DNA of 64,000 bases from Virgibacillus doumboii (lineage in GTDB: Bacteria > Bacillota > Bacilli > Bacillales > Amphibacillaceae), in the NCBI RefSeq assembly GCF_902806455.1, contig NZ_CADCWQ010000001.1, forward strand, positions 62,001 to 126,000, given 5' to 3'. The first letter of the stretch is position 1. Each line of letters starts with the position of its first letter. Under the pieces are notes generated by a model that was not told where the DNA came from, made no database searches, and was given only the letters and a program-made list of their open reading frames with translations. Below are positions 18,367 to 26,128 of the stretch, piece by piece. The position numbers and the translations under genes are program-made.

Positions 18367-18836
18367 TCTGACGGTATAATAAATGTTACGGTTGCAGTAG
18401 TAACTGAGCCCGCATCAGACATTTTTACGGCAATGCTTTCAGTCCCTTTTGTTGATGTAAGCTGGTAATTTTCTTTATCTTCAAATGAAGCCGTGTATCC
18501 ATTGTTGGTTGCGTATTCCTTGAAGTCTTCGTAAACGGTATCGATATCACCTGAAAATGTGAACCCGACAATATAAGACATACCTCCAGCCATTTCCATT
18601 GTCTGGACCTCTAAATAATCTCCTTCAGGAAAAGGAAAGTCAGCTGGAGTTTCTGCTGGTAAAGCGATATCCTCCTCACTCTGGCTTTCTTTGGATTTCT
18701 GTTCATCTCCACTTTCTGTCTCAGTTGCGTTATCATTTTTAGAATCCGCCTCTGCGTCAGAGTTGTCATTTCCACAGGCAGTCAGGGAAAGACCCAACAA
18801 GCAACAGAGTAATAATATAAATATAATCTTTTTCAT
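18363..18836 (-). CDS. Secreted lipoprotein
   Basis: 157 residues beginning MKKIIFILLLCC, with a lipobox LTAC at about residues 18-21; Cys would be lipid-modified after cleavage. An acidic, low-complexity linker (about residues 25-60, rich in D, E, S, N) precedes a small alpha/beta domain (TPADFPFPEGDYLEVQTMEM ... VTTATVTFII). I do not recognise the domain. AGGAGGA lies 11 bases before the ATG; a TTG two codons earlier is also possible. The gene's 3' end meets the broken dehydrogenase directly, so its own terminator was lost. Confidence 0.75.
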   Translation of the reverse strand: MKKIIFILLLCCLLGLSLTACGNDNSDAEADSKNDNATETESGDEQKSKESQSEEDIALPAETPADFPFPEGDYLEVQTMEMAGGMSYIVGFTFSGDIDTVYEDFKEYATNNGYTASFEDKENYQLTSTKGTESIAVKMSDAGSVTTATVTFIIPSE

Positions 18837-18842
18837 ACTCAA

Positions 18843-19336
18843 AGTTTCCTCCTATTTAGTTTTTTAAAGCGTAGCACTCTGATTGTATTTAGGAAATTAT
18901 ACTTGAGTATAAATGTTTGGTGGGCAATAATTAGATGAGAATTCAGTAGTCAAGTTTTCCTTGTCAACTGATTTACGGATATAATAATGTACCACTTGTT
19001 GCCAAATGTATTTACCAAAGGATTAACATAAAGAAAATACTAATTTACAATGATAAGGATATTAGAAGATAAGAAAGCCTAATTCCTGTCCGCACCTTTA
19101 TTGGGAAATTAGACTAATTACCTTCCTTGGTTAATAAATTTTTTCAGAGGTACCTTCTTGATAAGTCCCCTTTGTTTGAATGCTGAAGGGTTCGTGACAT
19201 TTTTGTTACAGTTGATTTTTTGTCAAACAACCAGGCAGATAATCCCGTACATTTTCATTCCCCTTAAAAAGTGATCGCCGGACATTTCGACTATTAATCA
19301 ACGGATTCTTTCAAGTTAGAGAATGGCATCGTCTTT
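18843..19336. other. Gap with possible insertion-sequence end
   Basis: No gene is seen. On the minus strand, GTCGAAATGTCCGGCGATCA near 19270-19290 and AAAATGTCACGAACCC near 19185-19205 look like parts of an IS21-type element end, but no transposase sequence is attached. The part near 18880 should carry the lipoprotein promoter. Confidence 0.25.
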
Positions 19337-19663
19337 CTAATGCCTTTTAAAATGTGCATTTATTTGCCCTCGAACCATTTTTTCTTTGATCTTATTGTCA
19401 GAGTTTTTCTTTTTAGCTTTGTTCAATTCCTTTTTAATTTCTAAAGTAGGGGTTCCTTCTTCTGTTTTGGTTGCAATTTCCATCAAATTCTCTATATCTT
19501 CAAATGAATATTTCCGTGTGCCGCGTTTTGTTCGTGTCGGAAAAATTAGCCCTCGATCCTCATAATAACGAATTTTACGTTCACTTAACCCGGTTAACTC
19601 ACATACAGTTCCTATAGAAATTACCTTTTTAAATTTATAGACATGATCTGTATTTGCCATCAT
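19337..19663 (-). CDS. tnrA: MerR-family nitrogen regulator TnrA
   Basis: 108 residues with the GlnR/TnrA winged helix: KKVISIGTVCELTGLSERKIRYYEDRGLIFPTR, then GTRKYSFEDIENLMEIA. The C-terminus keeps the GQINAHF motif, which in TnrA contacts feedback-inhibited glutamine synthetase; GlnR has a different tail. TnrA activates nitrogen-scavenging genes and represses glnA and gltAB when nitrogen is scarce (B. subtilis knowledge). AAGGAGTG precedes the double ATG. Two GlnR/TnrA boxes lie just upstream, which fits self-activation. glnA is only about 1.1 kb away. Confidence 0.9.
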   Translation of the reverse strand: MMANTDHVYKFKKVISIGTVCELTGLSERKIRYYEDRGLIFPTRTKRGTRKYSFEDIENLMEIATKTEEGTPTLEIKKELNKAKKKNSDNKIKEKMVRGQINAHFKRH

Positions 19664-19711
19664 TTCTCACTCCTTTTTTATTAACAAATATAATCAATAC
19701 ACAATGAATTA

Positions 19712-19728
19712 TGTTAGATATTCTAACA
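19712..19728. promoter_or_regulatory. GlnR/TnrA box 1
   Basis: TGTTAGATATTCTAACA matches the consensus TGTNA-N7-TNACA at every fixed position. It is centred about 57 bases upstream of the tnrA start codon, roughly 40 bases before a plausible start of transcription. Confidence 0.9.
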
Positions 19729-19754
19729 TAATTATTTATTTTATCAAAAAAGTA

Positions 19755-19771
19755 TGTTAGATTTTATGACA
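19755..19771. promoter_or_regulatory. GlnR/TnrA box 2
   Basis: TGTTAGATTTTATGACA again fits TGTNA-N7-TNACA fully. It is 43 bases (about four helical turns) from box 1, so two dimers could sit on the same face. It is 73 bases upstream of the nadE start codon. Confidence 0.85.
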
Positions 19772-19843
19772 AACTTGCTGAATCATTAAATAAAATCCTT
19801 TACACTGAAGTTAAATTGAATAGGAGAGAAAGGGAGATTGGAT

Positions 19844-20584
19844 ATGAGAAAACAAATCGAGGACACCGTGCTATGGATTCAGGATCAAGTCAATCACAGC
19901 GGAGCCAATGGAATTCTTGTCGGGGTGAGCGGCGGTATTGATTCAGCAGTCGTCGCATACTTGACGAAACGAGCTCTTCCTAAGCATTCCCTAGGTGTAA
20001 TCATGCCGTGCAAAAATGATGTTGACGATCAAAAAGACGCAAAAAAGGTTGTGGAAGGTAGCGGCATCGATTATTTAACGATCGACTTGACCGATACACA
20101 TGACACATTATTTACAAGCATCAAAAGAACATTAACAGAAAAAAATTACTGGAATGAGAAAACGGAAAAACTAGACGACGGGAATTTACGCGCCCGACTG
20201 AGGATGAGTACACTATACACAATTGCCAATCATTACGGATATCTTGTGGCCGGTACCGGTAATGCGGCGGAGTGGTATACGGGATATTTCACAAAGTACG
20301 GCGATGGCGGAGTTGACGTACTCCCGCTCATTCATTTTTTAAAAGGACAGATTTTTCACATGGCAGACATTTTAGGTATTCCCGAAGAGATCATAAAAAA
20401 AGCCCCGAGTGCCGGGTTGTGGGAAGGTCAGACGGATGAAAAGGAAATGGGAACGACATACGATCGTATCGACGATTTTTTGCAAGGAAAGAAAATTCCG
20501 GATAGAGATTCCCATCTCATTAGAAAAATGCATGAAAAAACGGGACACAAGCGAAGTTCACCTAGTATACCTTCAAAGTTTTGA
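19844..20584 (+). CDS. nadE: Ammonia-dependent NAD+ synthetase
   Basis: 246 residues; makes NAD+ from nicotinate adenine dinucleotide, ATP and ammonia, the last step of NAD synthesis. The ATP-pyrophosphatase P-loop SGGIDS is at residues 29-34. Further family blocks are GNLRARLRMSTLYTIAN, GTGNAAEWYTGYFTKYGDGG and APSAGLWEGQTDE. There is no glutaminase domain, so free ammonia is the nitrogen donor. ATG was chosen with AAGGGAG eight bases upstream. The gene faces away from tnrA across two TnrA/GlnR boxes, which suggests nitrogen control of this ammonia-using enzyme. Confidence 0.93.
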   Translation: MRKQIEDTVLWIQDQVNHSGANGILVGVSGGIDSAVVAYLTKRALPKHSLGVIMPCKNDVDDQKDAKKVVEGSGIDYLTIDLTDTHDTLFTSIKRTLTEKNYWNEKTEKLDDGNLRARLRMSTLYTIANHYGYLVAGTGNAAEWYTGYFTKYGDGGVDVLPLIHFLKGQIFHMADILGIPEEIIKKAPSAGLWEGQTDEKEMGTTYDRIDDFLQGKKIPDRDSHLIRKMHEKTGHKRSSPSIPSKF

Positions 20585-20774
20585 CGCCTTTTATAAGGTG
20601 ACTTCATGACCAGTAGATAAATGTAACTACAGGAGGTGATTCCAGGTGCGAGCAAAGCTTAATCATTTAAGCAATTAATGAGTGGAGAGTAGTAATCCAT
20701 CAAGTCGATGGACTGGAAAATTCCGTAATTATGGTCCATCTGGAAGATTTATTTTAATAAAGGGAGGAAAAAGA

Positions 20775-22112
20775 ATGAGTGCCGAAATAAAGAAAAAAGA
20801 TATTTATAAAATAATTGAGGATGAAAATGTTCGATTTATTCGATTGCAATTTACGGATATGCTGGGAACGATTAAAAATGTTGAAATTCCATTTAGTCAG
20901 TTGGAGAAAGCGTTGGATAATAAAATAATGTTTGACGGTTCTTCGATTGAGGGATTTGTTCGTATCGAAGAATCTGATATGTACCTCTATCCTGATTTGG
21001 ATACATTTTCTGTTTTCCCATGGACATCGGAAAAAGGTAAGGTGGCCCGCTTTATATGTGATATTTACAATCCGGATGGAACCCCGTTTGAAGGCTGCCC
21101 GCGCTATAATTTAAAGAGGAATCTAAAATATATGGAAGATTTAGGATTTACAACGTTTAATATCGGAACCGAACCTGAGTTTTTCCTGTTTAAACTGGAC
21201 GAAAAAGGGGACCCATTGCTGGAGTTGAATGACAGGGGCGGTTATTTTGATCTTGCACCCACTGATTTAGGCGAAAATTGCAGACGTGATATCGTCCTTG
21301 AACTGGAAGACATGGGCTTTGAGATTGAAGCTTCTCACCACGAAGTCGCCCCCGGACAGCACGAGATCGATTTTAAGTATTCTGATGCCCTTAAACACGC
21401 TGACGATATTCAAACGTTCAAGTTAGTCGTTAAGACGATTGCCAGAAAACATAACTTACATGCCACCTTCATGCCAAAACCATTATTTGGTGTCAATGGG
21501 TCCGGTATGCATGTGAACATGTCCCTGTTTAAAGACGATAAAAATATGTTCTATGATGAGAAGGAGGATATGCAGCTTAGCGGATTAATGAAGCAATTTA
21601 CAGCAGGCATTATTAAGCATGCAACCAGTTTTACAGCCGTGACAAACCCGACGGTCAATTCCTATAAACGATTAGTTCCCGGCTATGAAGCACCCTGTTA
21701 TGTCGCATGGTCAGGATTGAACCGCAGTCCTTTGGTACGTGTCCCTTCCTCAAGAGGATTAAGCACACGAATCGAAGCCCGGAGTGTAGATCCTTCCGCA
21801 AATCCTTATTTGACAATGGCTGTACTATTAGCTGCTGGATTAGATGGTATTAAAAATAAACTGACACCCCCTAACCCGATTGATCAAAATATTTACGATA
21901 TGGATAAATCTGAACGCATAAAAAATGGAGTCAAAGATCTTCCGGCAACATTAATGGATGCACTTGAAGAACTTGAGAAAGATGCGGTAATTAAAGGTGC
22001 GCTTGGAAATCATTTATATGAGCACTTTATGAAAGCCAAATTAATTGAATGGGATATGTTTAGAACAGCTGTTCATCCATGGGAACGCGAACAGTATTTA
22101 ACATCTTTCTAA
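20775..22112 (+). CDS. glnA: Glutamine synthetase, type I
   Basis: 445 residues; condenses glutamate and ammonia with ATP. Motifs in order: [32 protein letters not shown] (the Arg of GFVR is the feedback-sensing Arg62 of Bacillus enzymes), the metal site [47 protein letters not shown] and [14 protein letters not shown]. The adenylylation Tyr region of the beta-type enzymes is absent, as in Bacillus GS-I-alpha. GGGAGGAAA lies before the ATG. Unlike B. subtilis, no glnR gene precedes it; tnrA lies upstream instead. The 190-base leader contains small hairpins near 20700-20730. It ends in a strong bidirectional terminator. Confidence 0.96.
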   Translation: MSAEIKKKDIYKIIEDENVRFIRLQFTDMLGTIKNVEIPFSQLEKALDNKIMFDGSSIEGFVRIEESDMYLYPDLDTFSVFPWTSEKGKVARFICDIYNPDGTPFEGCPRYNLKRNLKYMEDLGFTTFNIGTEPEFFLFKLDEKGDPLLELNDRGGYFDLAPTDLGENCRRDIVLELEDMGFEIEASHHEVAPGQHEIDFKYSDALKHADDIQTFKLVVKTIARKHNLHATFMPKPLFGVNGSGMHVNMSLFKDDKNMFYDEKEDMQLSGLMKQFTAGIIKHATSFTAVTNPTVNSYKRLVPGYEAPCYVAWSGLNRSPLVRVPSSRGLSTRIEARSVDPSANPYLTMAVLLAAGLDGIKNKLTPPNPIDQNIYDMDKSERIKNGVKDLPATLMDALEELEKDAVIKGALGNHLYEHFMKAKLIEWDMFRTAVHPWEREQYLTSF

Positions 22113-22166
22113 TAACAGTTCATATTGTTCGGAAAACATGAGAAGTCTAATATCAATAAAACAGAG

Positions 22167-22209
22167 TAAAAGCAAAACCCATCCAGGTAAAAGAATGGGT
22201 TTTGCTTTA
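22167..22209. terminator. Bidirectional terminator, glnA / asnB
   Basis: TAAAAGCAAAACCCAT pairs with ATGGGTTTTGCTTTA, so a U-run follows the stem on both strands, between two convergent genes. Confidence 0.85.
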
Positions 22210-24057
22210 TTATTCCCGAACCTTAACATCATAAGTTCTTAGCCAGTAATCAATTTGACATAAATGAGCAATTAGCTGTGGACCCGTCATCAATTGTCCA
22301 TACCATGGCTCGGTAAATTCTTTTCCTTCACTTTTTACAATAGCTTCGATTCGATCCCGCCTTATAAAATTAAATAGTGGCGATTCAGGATCCGCTAGTA
22401 TTTCTTTCATCCAATTCACTACCTGATGCGTATATTCGGGCTGAAAAGTTTTAGGGTAAGGGCTTTTCTTTCGATATAATACTTCTTCTGGTAATAGACC
22501 TTCCAGCGCTTTGCGCAAAATACCCTTTTCCCTTCCATGTAAATTTTTCATATTCCATGGGATATTCCACACGTATTCGACTAGTTTGTGGTCAGCAAAG
22601 GGAACTCTAACCTCAAGACTGGCTCCCATACTCATTCGATCCTTACGATCTAATAATTGTGCCATAAACCAGTGCATATTTAAATAAAACAGCTCTCTTC
22701 GTCGTGCATCTTCTTCATTTTCTCCAGCCAAACGAGGGGTCTCGCTAATAGTTTCCATATATCGATCCATTACATAGGATTTTAAATCAAGTTTATTTTG
22801 CCATTCAGGTAACAGCAAATCAATTCTGGAATCTAATGATTTCATCCAAGGGAAAATCTCTCGCTGTTTACCAGAGATGTCATGGAACCACGGGTAACCC
22901 CCGAAAATTTCATCAGCACATTCTCCTGACAAACTTACTGTTGTATGTTCTTTGATTCTACGACAAAACCATAATAACGAAGAATCAATATCTGCCATCC
23001 CGGGTTGATCTCGCAGCTCTACCGATTCTTTTAATAAATCCGCTAGCTGAAATCCAGTTATCACTTCATTATGTTGATTAGTTGACAAATGATTAACAAC
23101 TTTTTCAATCCAAAGCTGATCACTTGCGGGCTGAAATTTACTTGCCTTAAAGTATTGATCGTTTCCATCATAATCAATTGAGAAAGTTGATAATGTGCCT
23201 CTTTTATTCACTTCAAAATTGTTTGCTGCAATTGCAGTGATTGCGCTTGAATCCAAACCGCCTGATAAGAATGTAGATACTGGAACATCCGCAACTAATT
23301 GCCGTTGAACCGCATCAACAAATAAACGTCTGACGTTTTCGGCTGTTTCATCTATCGTGTCCGTATGTTTACGACTTTCCACATTCCAATAACGCCAAAT
23401 GTTTAATCCCGCTTTTGAAAAGGTTAATGCATGGCCTGGCCTGAGTTCCTTAAACCCTTTGAATATGCCATGCCCTGGGGTGCGTGATGGACCTAAACCA
23501 AAGATTTCGGCTAATCCCGAATAATCGACTTCTGAGTGAACATCATTATGTGCTAAAATCGCTTTTAATTCTGATCCAAATATGAAACGTCCATGAGACT
23601 CCAGAAAAAATAATGGTTTAACACCAAGCCGATCACGTGCCATAAATAGCTGTTGTTCAGCCGAATCCCATACGCCAAATGCATAGATACCATTTAAATA
23701 CTGGACACATGCTTCTCTCCATTCAATGTAGGCTGTCAGTAAAACTTCCGTATCAGATGACGTAGTAAATTCATATCCCTTGCTTTTTAGTACCTGCCTT
23801 AATTCTTGTGTATTATATAATTCGCCATTGTAAACAAGTGTGTACGTCACATTGTTATGTTCCTTGCTCATAGGTTGTTTTCCGCCGTCAGGATCGATAA
23901 CTGCCAGTCTTTTGTGACCAAAAGCAGCGTGTTGACTTAACCACACTTGCGAATCGTCTGGGCCTCTTGAAGTCAATGTTTCTGCCATTTTTCTTAAAGT
24001 TGTTTTCTCCGCCCTAACATCGTTTTGCCATTGAATAATGCCAGTGATTCCACACAA
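22210..24057 (-). CDS. asnO: Asparagine synthetase (glutamine-hydrolysing), AsnO/YisO type
   Basis: 615 residues; forms asparagine from aspartate with glutamine nitrogen and ATP. The start codon is TTG, followed at once by the catalytic Cys2 (CGITGIIQW), as needed for a class II amidotransferase. The glutaminase part has RGPDDSQVW and LVYNGELYN; the synthetase part has the ATP motif SGGLDSS (residues 265-271) and LSGECADEIFGGYPWF. Length and gene ending fit B. subtilis YisO (AsnO), the form linked to sporulation, better than AsnB; the symbol is by similarity from memory. GAGAGGATGAG serves as ribosome site. Confidence 0.85.
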   Translation of the reverse strand: MCGITGIIQWQNDVRAEKTTLRKMAETLTSRGPDDSQVWLSQHAAFGHKRLAVIDPDGGKQPMSKEHNNVTYTLVYNGELYNTQELRQVLKSKGYEFTTSSDTEVLLTAYIEWREACVQYLNGIYAFGVWDSAEQQLFMARDRLGVKPLFFLESHGRFIFGSELKAILAHNDVHSEVDYSGLAEIFGLGPSRTPGHGIFKGFKELRPGHALTFSKAGLNIWRYWNVESRKHTDTIDETAENVRRLFVDAVQRQLVADVPVSTFLSGGLDSSAITAIAANNFEVNKRGTLSTFSIDYDGNDQYFKASKFQPASDQLWIEKVVNHLSTNQHNEVITGFQLADLLKESVELRDQPGMADIDSSLLWFCRRIKEHTTVSLSGECADEIFGGYPWFHDISGKQREIFPWMKSLDSRIDLLLPEWQNKLDLKSYVMDRYMETISETPRLAGENEEDARRRELFYLNMHWFMAQLLDRKDRMSMGASLEVRVPFADHKLVEYVWNIPWNMKNLHGREKGILRKALEGLLPEEVLYRKKSPYPKTFQPEYTHQVVNWMKEILADPESPLFNFIRRDRIEAIVKSEGKEFTEPWYGQLMTGPQLIAHLCQIDYWLRTYDVKVRE

Positions 24058-24194
24058 GGCATCTCATCCTCTCCGCTGTATACTATTCCCCTGCGGCTAT
24101 TATATGCAAGTAAAAGGATGGCCGTAACCAAATAGAAAACGGTAAACGCTTCCCGGCCCATATTTAAGGCAAAGGACACCAGCCAGGGCCGTAA
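23994..24194 (-). pseudogene. Fragment of a membrane protein upstream of the asparagine synthetase gene
   Basis: A frame ending beyond the start of the synthetase gene reads RPWLVSFALNMG, then REAFTVFYLVTAILLLAYNS, RRG. One membrane helix followed by arginines is the usual look of the C-terminal end of a transporter. There is no ribosome site, and the frame overlaps the next gene out of phase. I take it as a relic. A real leader peptide is less likely. Confidence 0.35.
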
Positions 24195-24226
24195 TCAACT
24201 ACTGAACAAGTGAAATAAGAAAGCTG

Positions 24227-25177
24227 TCAATTTAAGATCCCGTCAACAAACCCCATCACACGATCCTGATATTCCTTAGTAACATTATCAAATGCTTTTG
24301 TATGTCCTGCATCAGACACAATCCATAATTCTTTTTCCCCGCCGGCTACATCGTATATTTCGTGAGCCATTTCAGTTGGTACCAACTCATCCTCTTCCCC
24401 GTGGATGATGAATAAAGGAAGTGTGTTTTTCTTAACTTGAGCAATCGAAGAACCTTTTCCCAGGAAATAACCCGCACGAATTTTCGTGATAACGCTTGTT
24501 ACATCAAGCAGCGGGAATGATGGGAGACCGTAGATGTGCTGCAATTGATATGCTAATTCATCTTTTACAGTAGTGTAACCGCTGTCGGCAACGATTCCTT
24601 TGACCTCTTCCGGCAAATCTTCGCCACTTGTCATCAAAACAGTCGCAGCACCCATCGAGTTTCCATGTAAAATAATATCCTCTGAACCATATTCTTCAAT
24701 CAACAAGTCAATCCAGTCGAGATAATCCAATCGGTCATGCCATCCATAGCCTATGTAATCGCCTTCACTTTTTCCATGCCCCCGTGCATCAGGTAAAAGA
24801 ATATCAAATCCTTCTTCATAATACATTTTGGCAAACTTCCCCATATCATCACCTGTACTCCGGAAACCGTGTGCTAAAATAACCGCTTTGTCGTTGGCTG
24901 ATTTGTGATCAATAAATTGTGCGAAAAGGTTCAGACCATCATAGGATGTTATTTCGACCTTCTCTGTCTGCTGTTTTTCATACCAATTTTTTGCTTTTTC
25001 CTGAAGAGATTGAGCTTTAGTGGTTGCTTCAGCATTTACTGTCGACGCTTCGCGGTGGAGCTCTACCTCAGTTCCCCTTTTGATTCCTTACCCGTAAAAA
25101 TAATTCCCTGCAAAAATTAATCCAAAGAATAAAACAGCGATAAGACTTCCTAACGTAATGCGTAATTTCTTTTTCAC
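24227..25177 (-). pseudogene. YqkD-like alpha/beta hydrolase with a premature stop
   Basis: Read through, the gene gives about 316 residues: GTG start behind AAGGGGG, an N-terminal membrane anchor (KKKLRITLGSLIAVLFFGLI), a charged linker and an alpha/beta hydrolase domain with HGFRSTGDD (oxyanion region), the nucleophile elbow GNSMGA, HGEEDELVP and the catalytic DAGH. Codon 30 is TAA (25088-25090), between NYFYG and GIKRGTEVEL. A single base change from AAA would explain it. The rest of the frame is intact, so the mutation is recent or a sequencing error. Internal restart at the ATG at 24842-24844 would lose the oxyanion strand. Confidence 0.85.
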
Positions 25178-25328
25178 GCAAATTTTCCCCCTTTGCTTCT
25201 ATGGCACACTTTTTCGAAAGCGAATACATTTTTCTATAATTAGTATCGCATGAATAGATCAATTTTCCCAGATAATTTTCCATCGTATTGAGATATACCT
25301 TCTCACTATTATAATCGAACCGAAACCC

Positions 25329-25361
25329 AAAAAAGTGGCATGGAAATGATGCCACTTTTTC
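25329..25361. terminator. Bidirectional terminator after the TetR gene
   Basis: AAAAGTGGCAT pairs with ATGCCACTTTT around a seven-base loop, with A/T runs on both sides. Confidence 0.8.
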
Positions 25362-25410
25362 AGAACTTTATTCGATTATAGGTATAAAAGGGGTATGCCG
25401 GGCATTTATC

Positions 25411-25965
25411 TTACTCCCTGATCCTGAAACTATTAATTAGTTGGGCGATTTGCTTGGGTGGTTGATCCATGTTGTTTGCCAGCCAATGTTTGATGACATA
25501 GATACTTCCGCTGATGACAAAGGTACTGGTGTATTCGGATATGGCCGGATCTGCTTCATTGTTGTTATGCATCCAGTTTTTAATAAGAAATGTCCTGGCA
25601 ACGTCCATGACGCGCCGTTCAAATGAATGGTCGGCATTTTCGTTGAGGAGTGTCTGGCAAATGTCATATTTGGATGCAACATATTCGAGAAGTTTTTCGG
25701 TCATTTGCAATGATTCTTCTTCCTGCTCGAAATTATATTGGTTTAAATAAGTGTTTAAATCTGCAATAAGTTCTTCTTCTATTTGCCCCAGCAAATCAAA
25801 TGGATCGCTGTAGTGCGTGTAGAAGGTGGAACGGTTAATATCGGCCTGTTCACAGATTTCTTTTACTGTAATGGCTGAAACCTGTTTTGTTTTTAGTAAG
25901 TTGATTAAACTATCCTTTAAGACCATTCGGGTATATTTCTTGCGGCGGTCGAGTTTTTTATTCAT
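25411..25965 (-). CDS. TetR-family transcriptional regulator
   Basis: 184 residues. The N-terminal helix-turn-helix is clear: KYTRMVLKDSLINLLKTKQV-SAITVKEICEQADINRSTFYTHY. The remaining helices, with YDICQTLLNENADHSFERRV, form a ligand-binding and dimer domain of the YxaF/DhaS-like C-terminal type. It is divergent from the MMPL exporter gene, the usual arrangement for a repressor of a drug or lipid exporter, so the exporter pair is its likely target. The ATG has AAGGTG 10 bases upstream. Confidence 0.88.
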   Translation of the reverse strand: MNKKLDRRKKYTRMVLKDSLINLLKTKQVSAITVKEICEQADINRSTFYTHYSDPFDLLGQIEEELIADLNTYLNQYNFEQEEESLQMTEKLLEYVASKYDICQTLLNENADHSFERRVMDVARTFLIKNWMHNNNEADPAISEYTSTFVISGSIYVIKHWLANNMDQPPKQIAQLINSFRIRE

Positions 25966-25996
25966 CAAATCGTCACACCTTCTTTTTGGGATTTGT

Positions 25997-26079
25997 CAAC
26001 ACATTGTCTCCATATGTTGGCTTTTGTACGCAAGTTAGAAAACTGTTTGTTGTAAATCCAACATAGTGTCTATTATAAT
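25997..26079 (+). promoter_or_regulatory. TetR / MMPL divergent control region
   Basis: A promoter toward the exporter gene reads TTGTTG (26047-26052), an 18-base spacer and TATTAT, overlapping a TATAAT. Two direct repeats, CAACACATTGTCT (25997-26009) and CAACATAGTGTCT (26059-26071), match at 11 of 13 positions; the second lies between -35 and -10. In addition ATATGTTGG and CCAACATAG form an inverted pair. These are good candidate TetR operators. Confidence 0.55.
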
Positions 26080-26128
26080 ATTATAGTGTTCTATTGGATG
26101 AATCAAGAGAGGATGTACACCGTTTGAT

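Noticed and set aside
18843..19336. Complete insertion sequence
   Set aside because: Only short IS21-like end sequences are suggested; no transposase coding or paired ends could be found.
20655..20687. Ten-codon leader peptide behind AGGAGGTGATTCCAG
   Set aside because: The ribosome site looks excellent, but the peptide has no run of regulatory codons and no attenuator follows; I could not tell it from a chance frame.
20682..20774. Longer N-terminus of glutamine synthetase
   Set aside because: The 31 extra codons have no family counterpart, while GGGAGGAAA precedes the ATG that gives the usual MSAEIKK-like start.
25068..25355. 95-codon minus-strand gene between the hydrolase and TetR genes
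   Set aside because: It overlaps the N-terminal part of the hydrolase gene in another frame and lacks a ribosome site; its translation is not like any protein I know.
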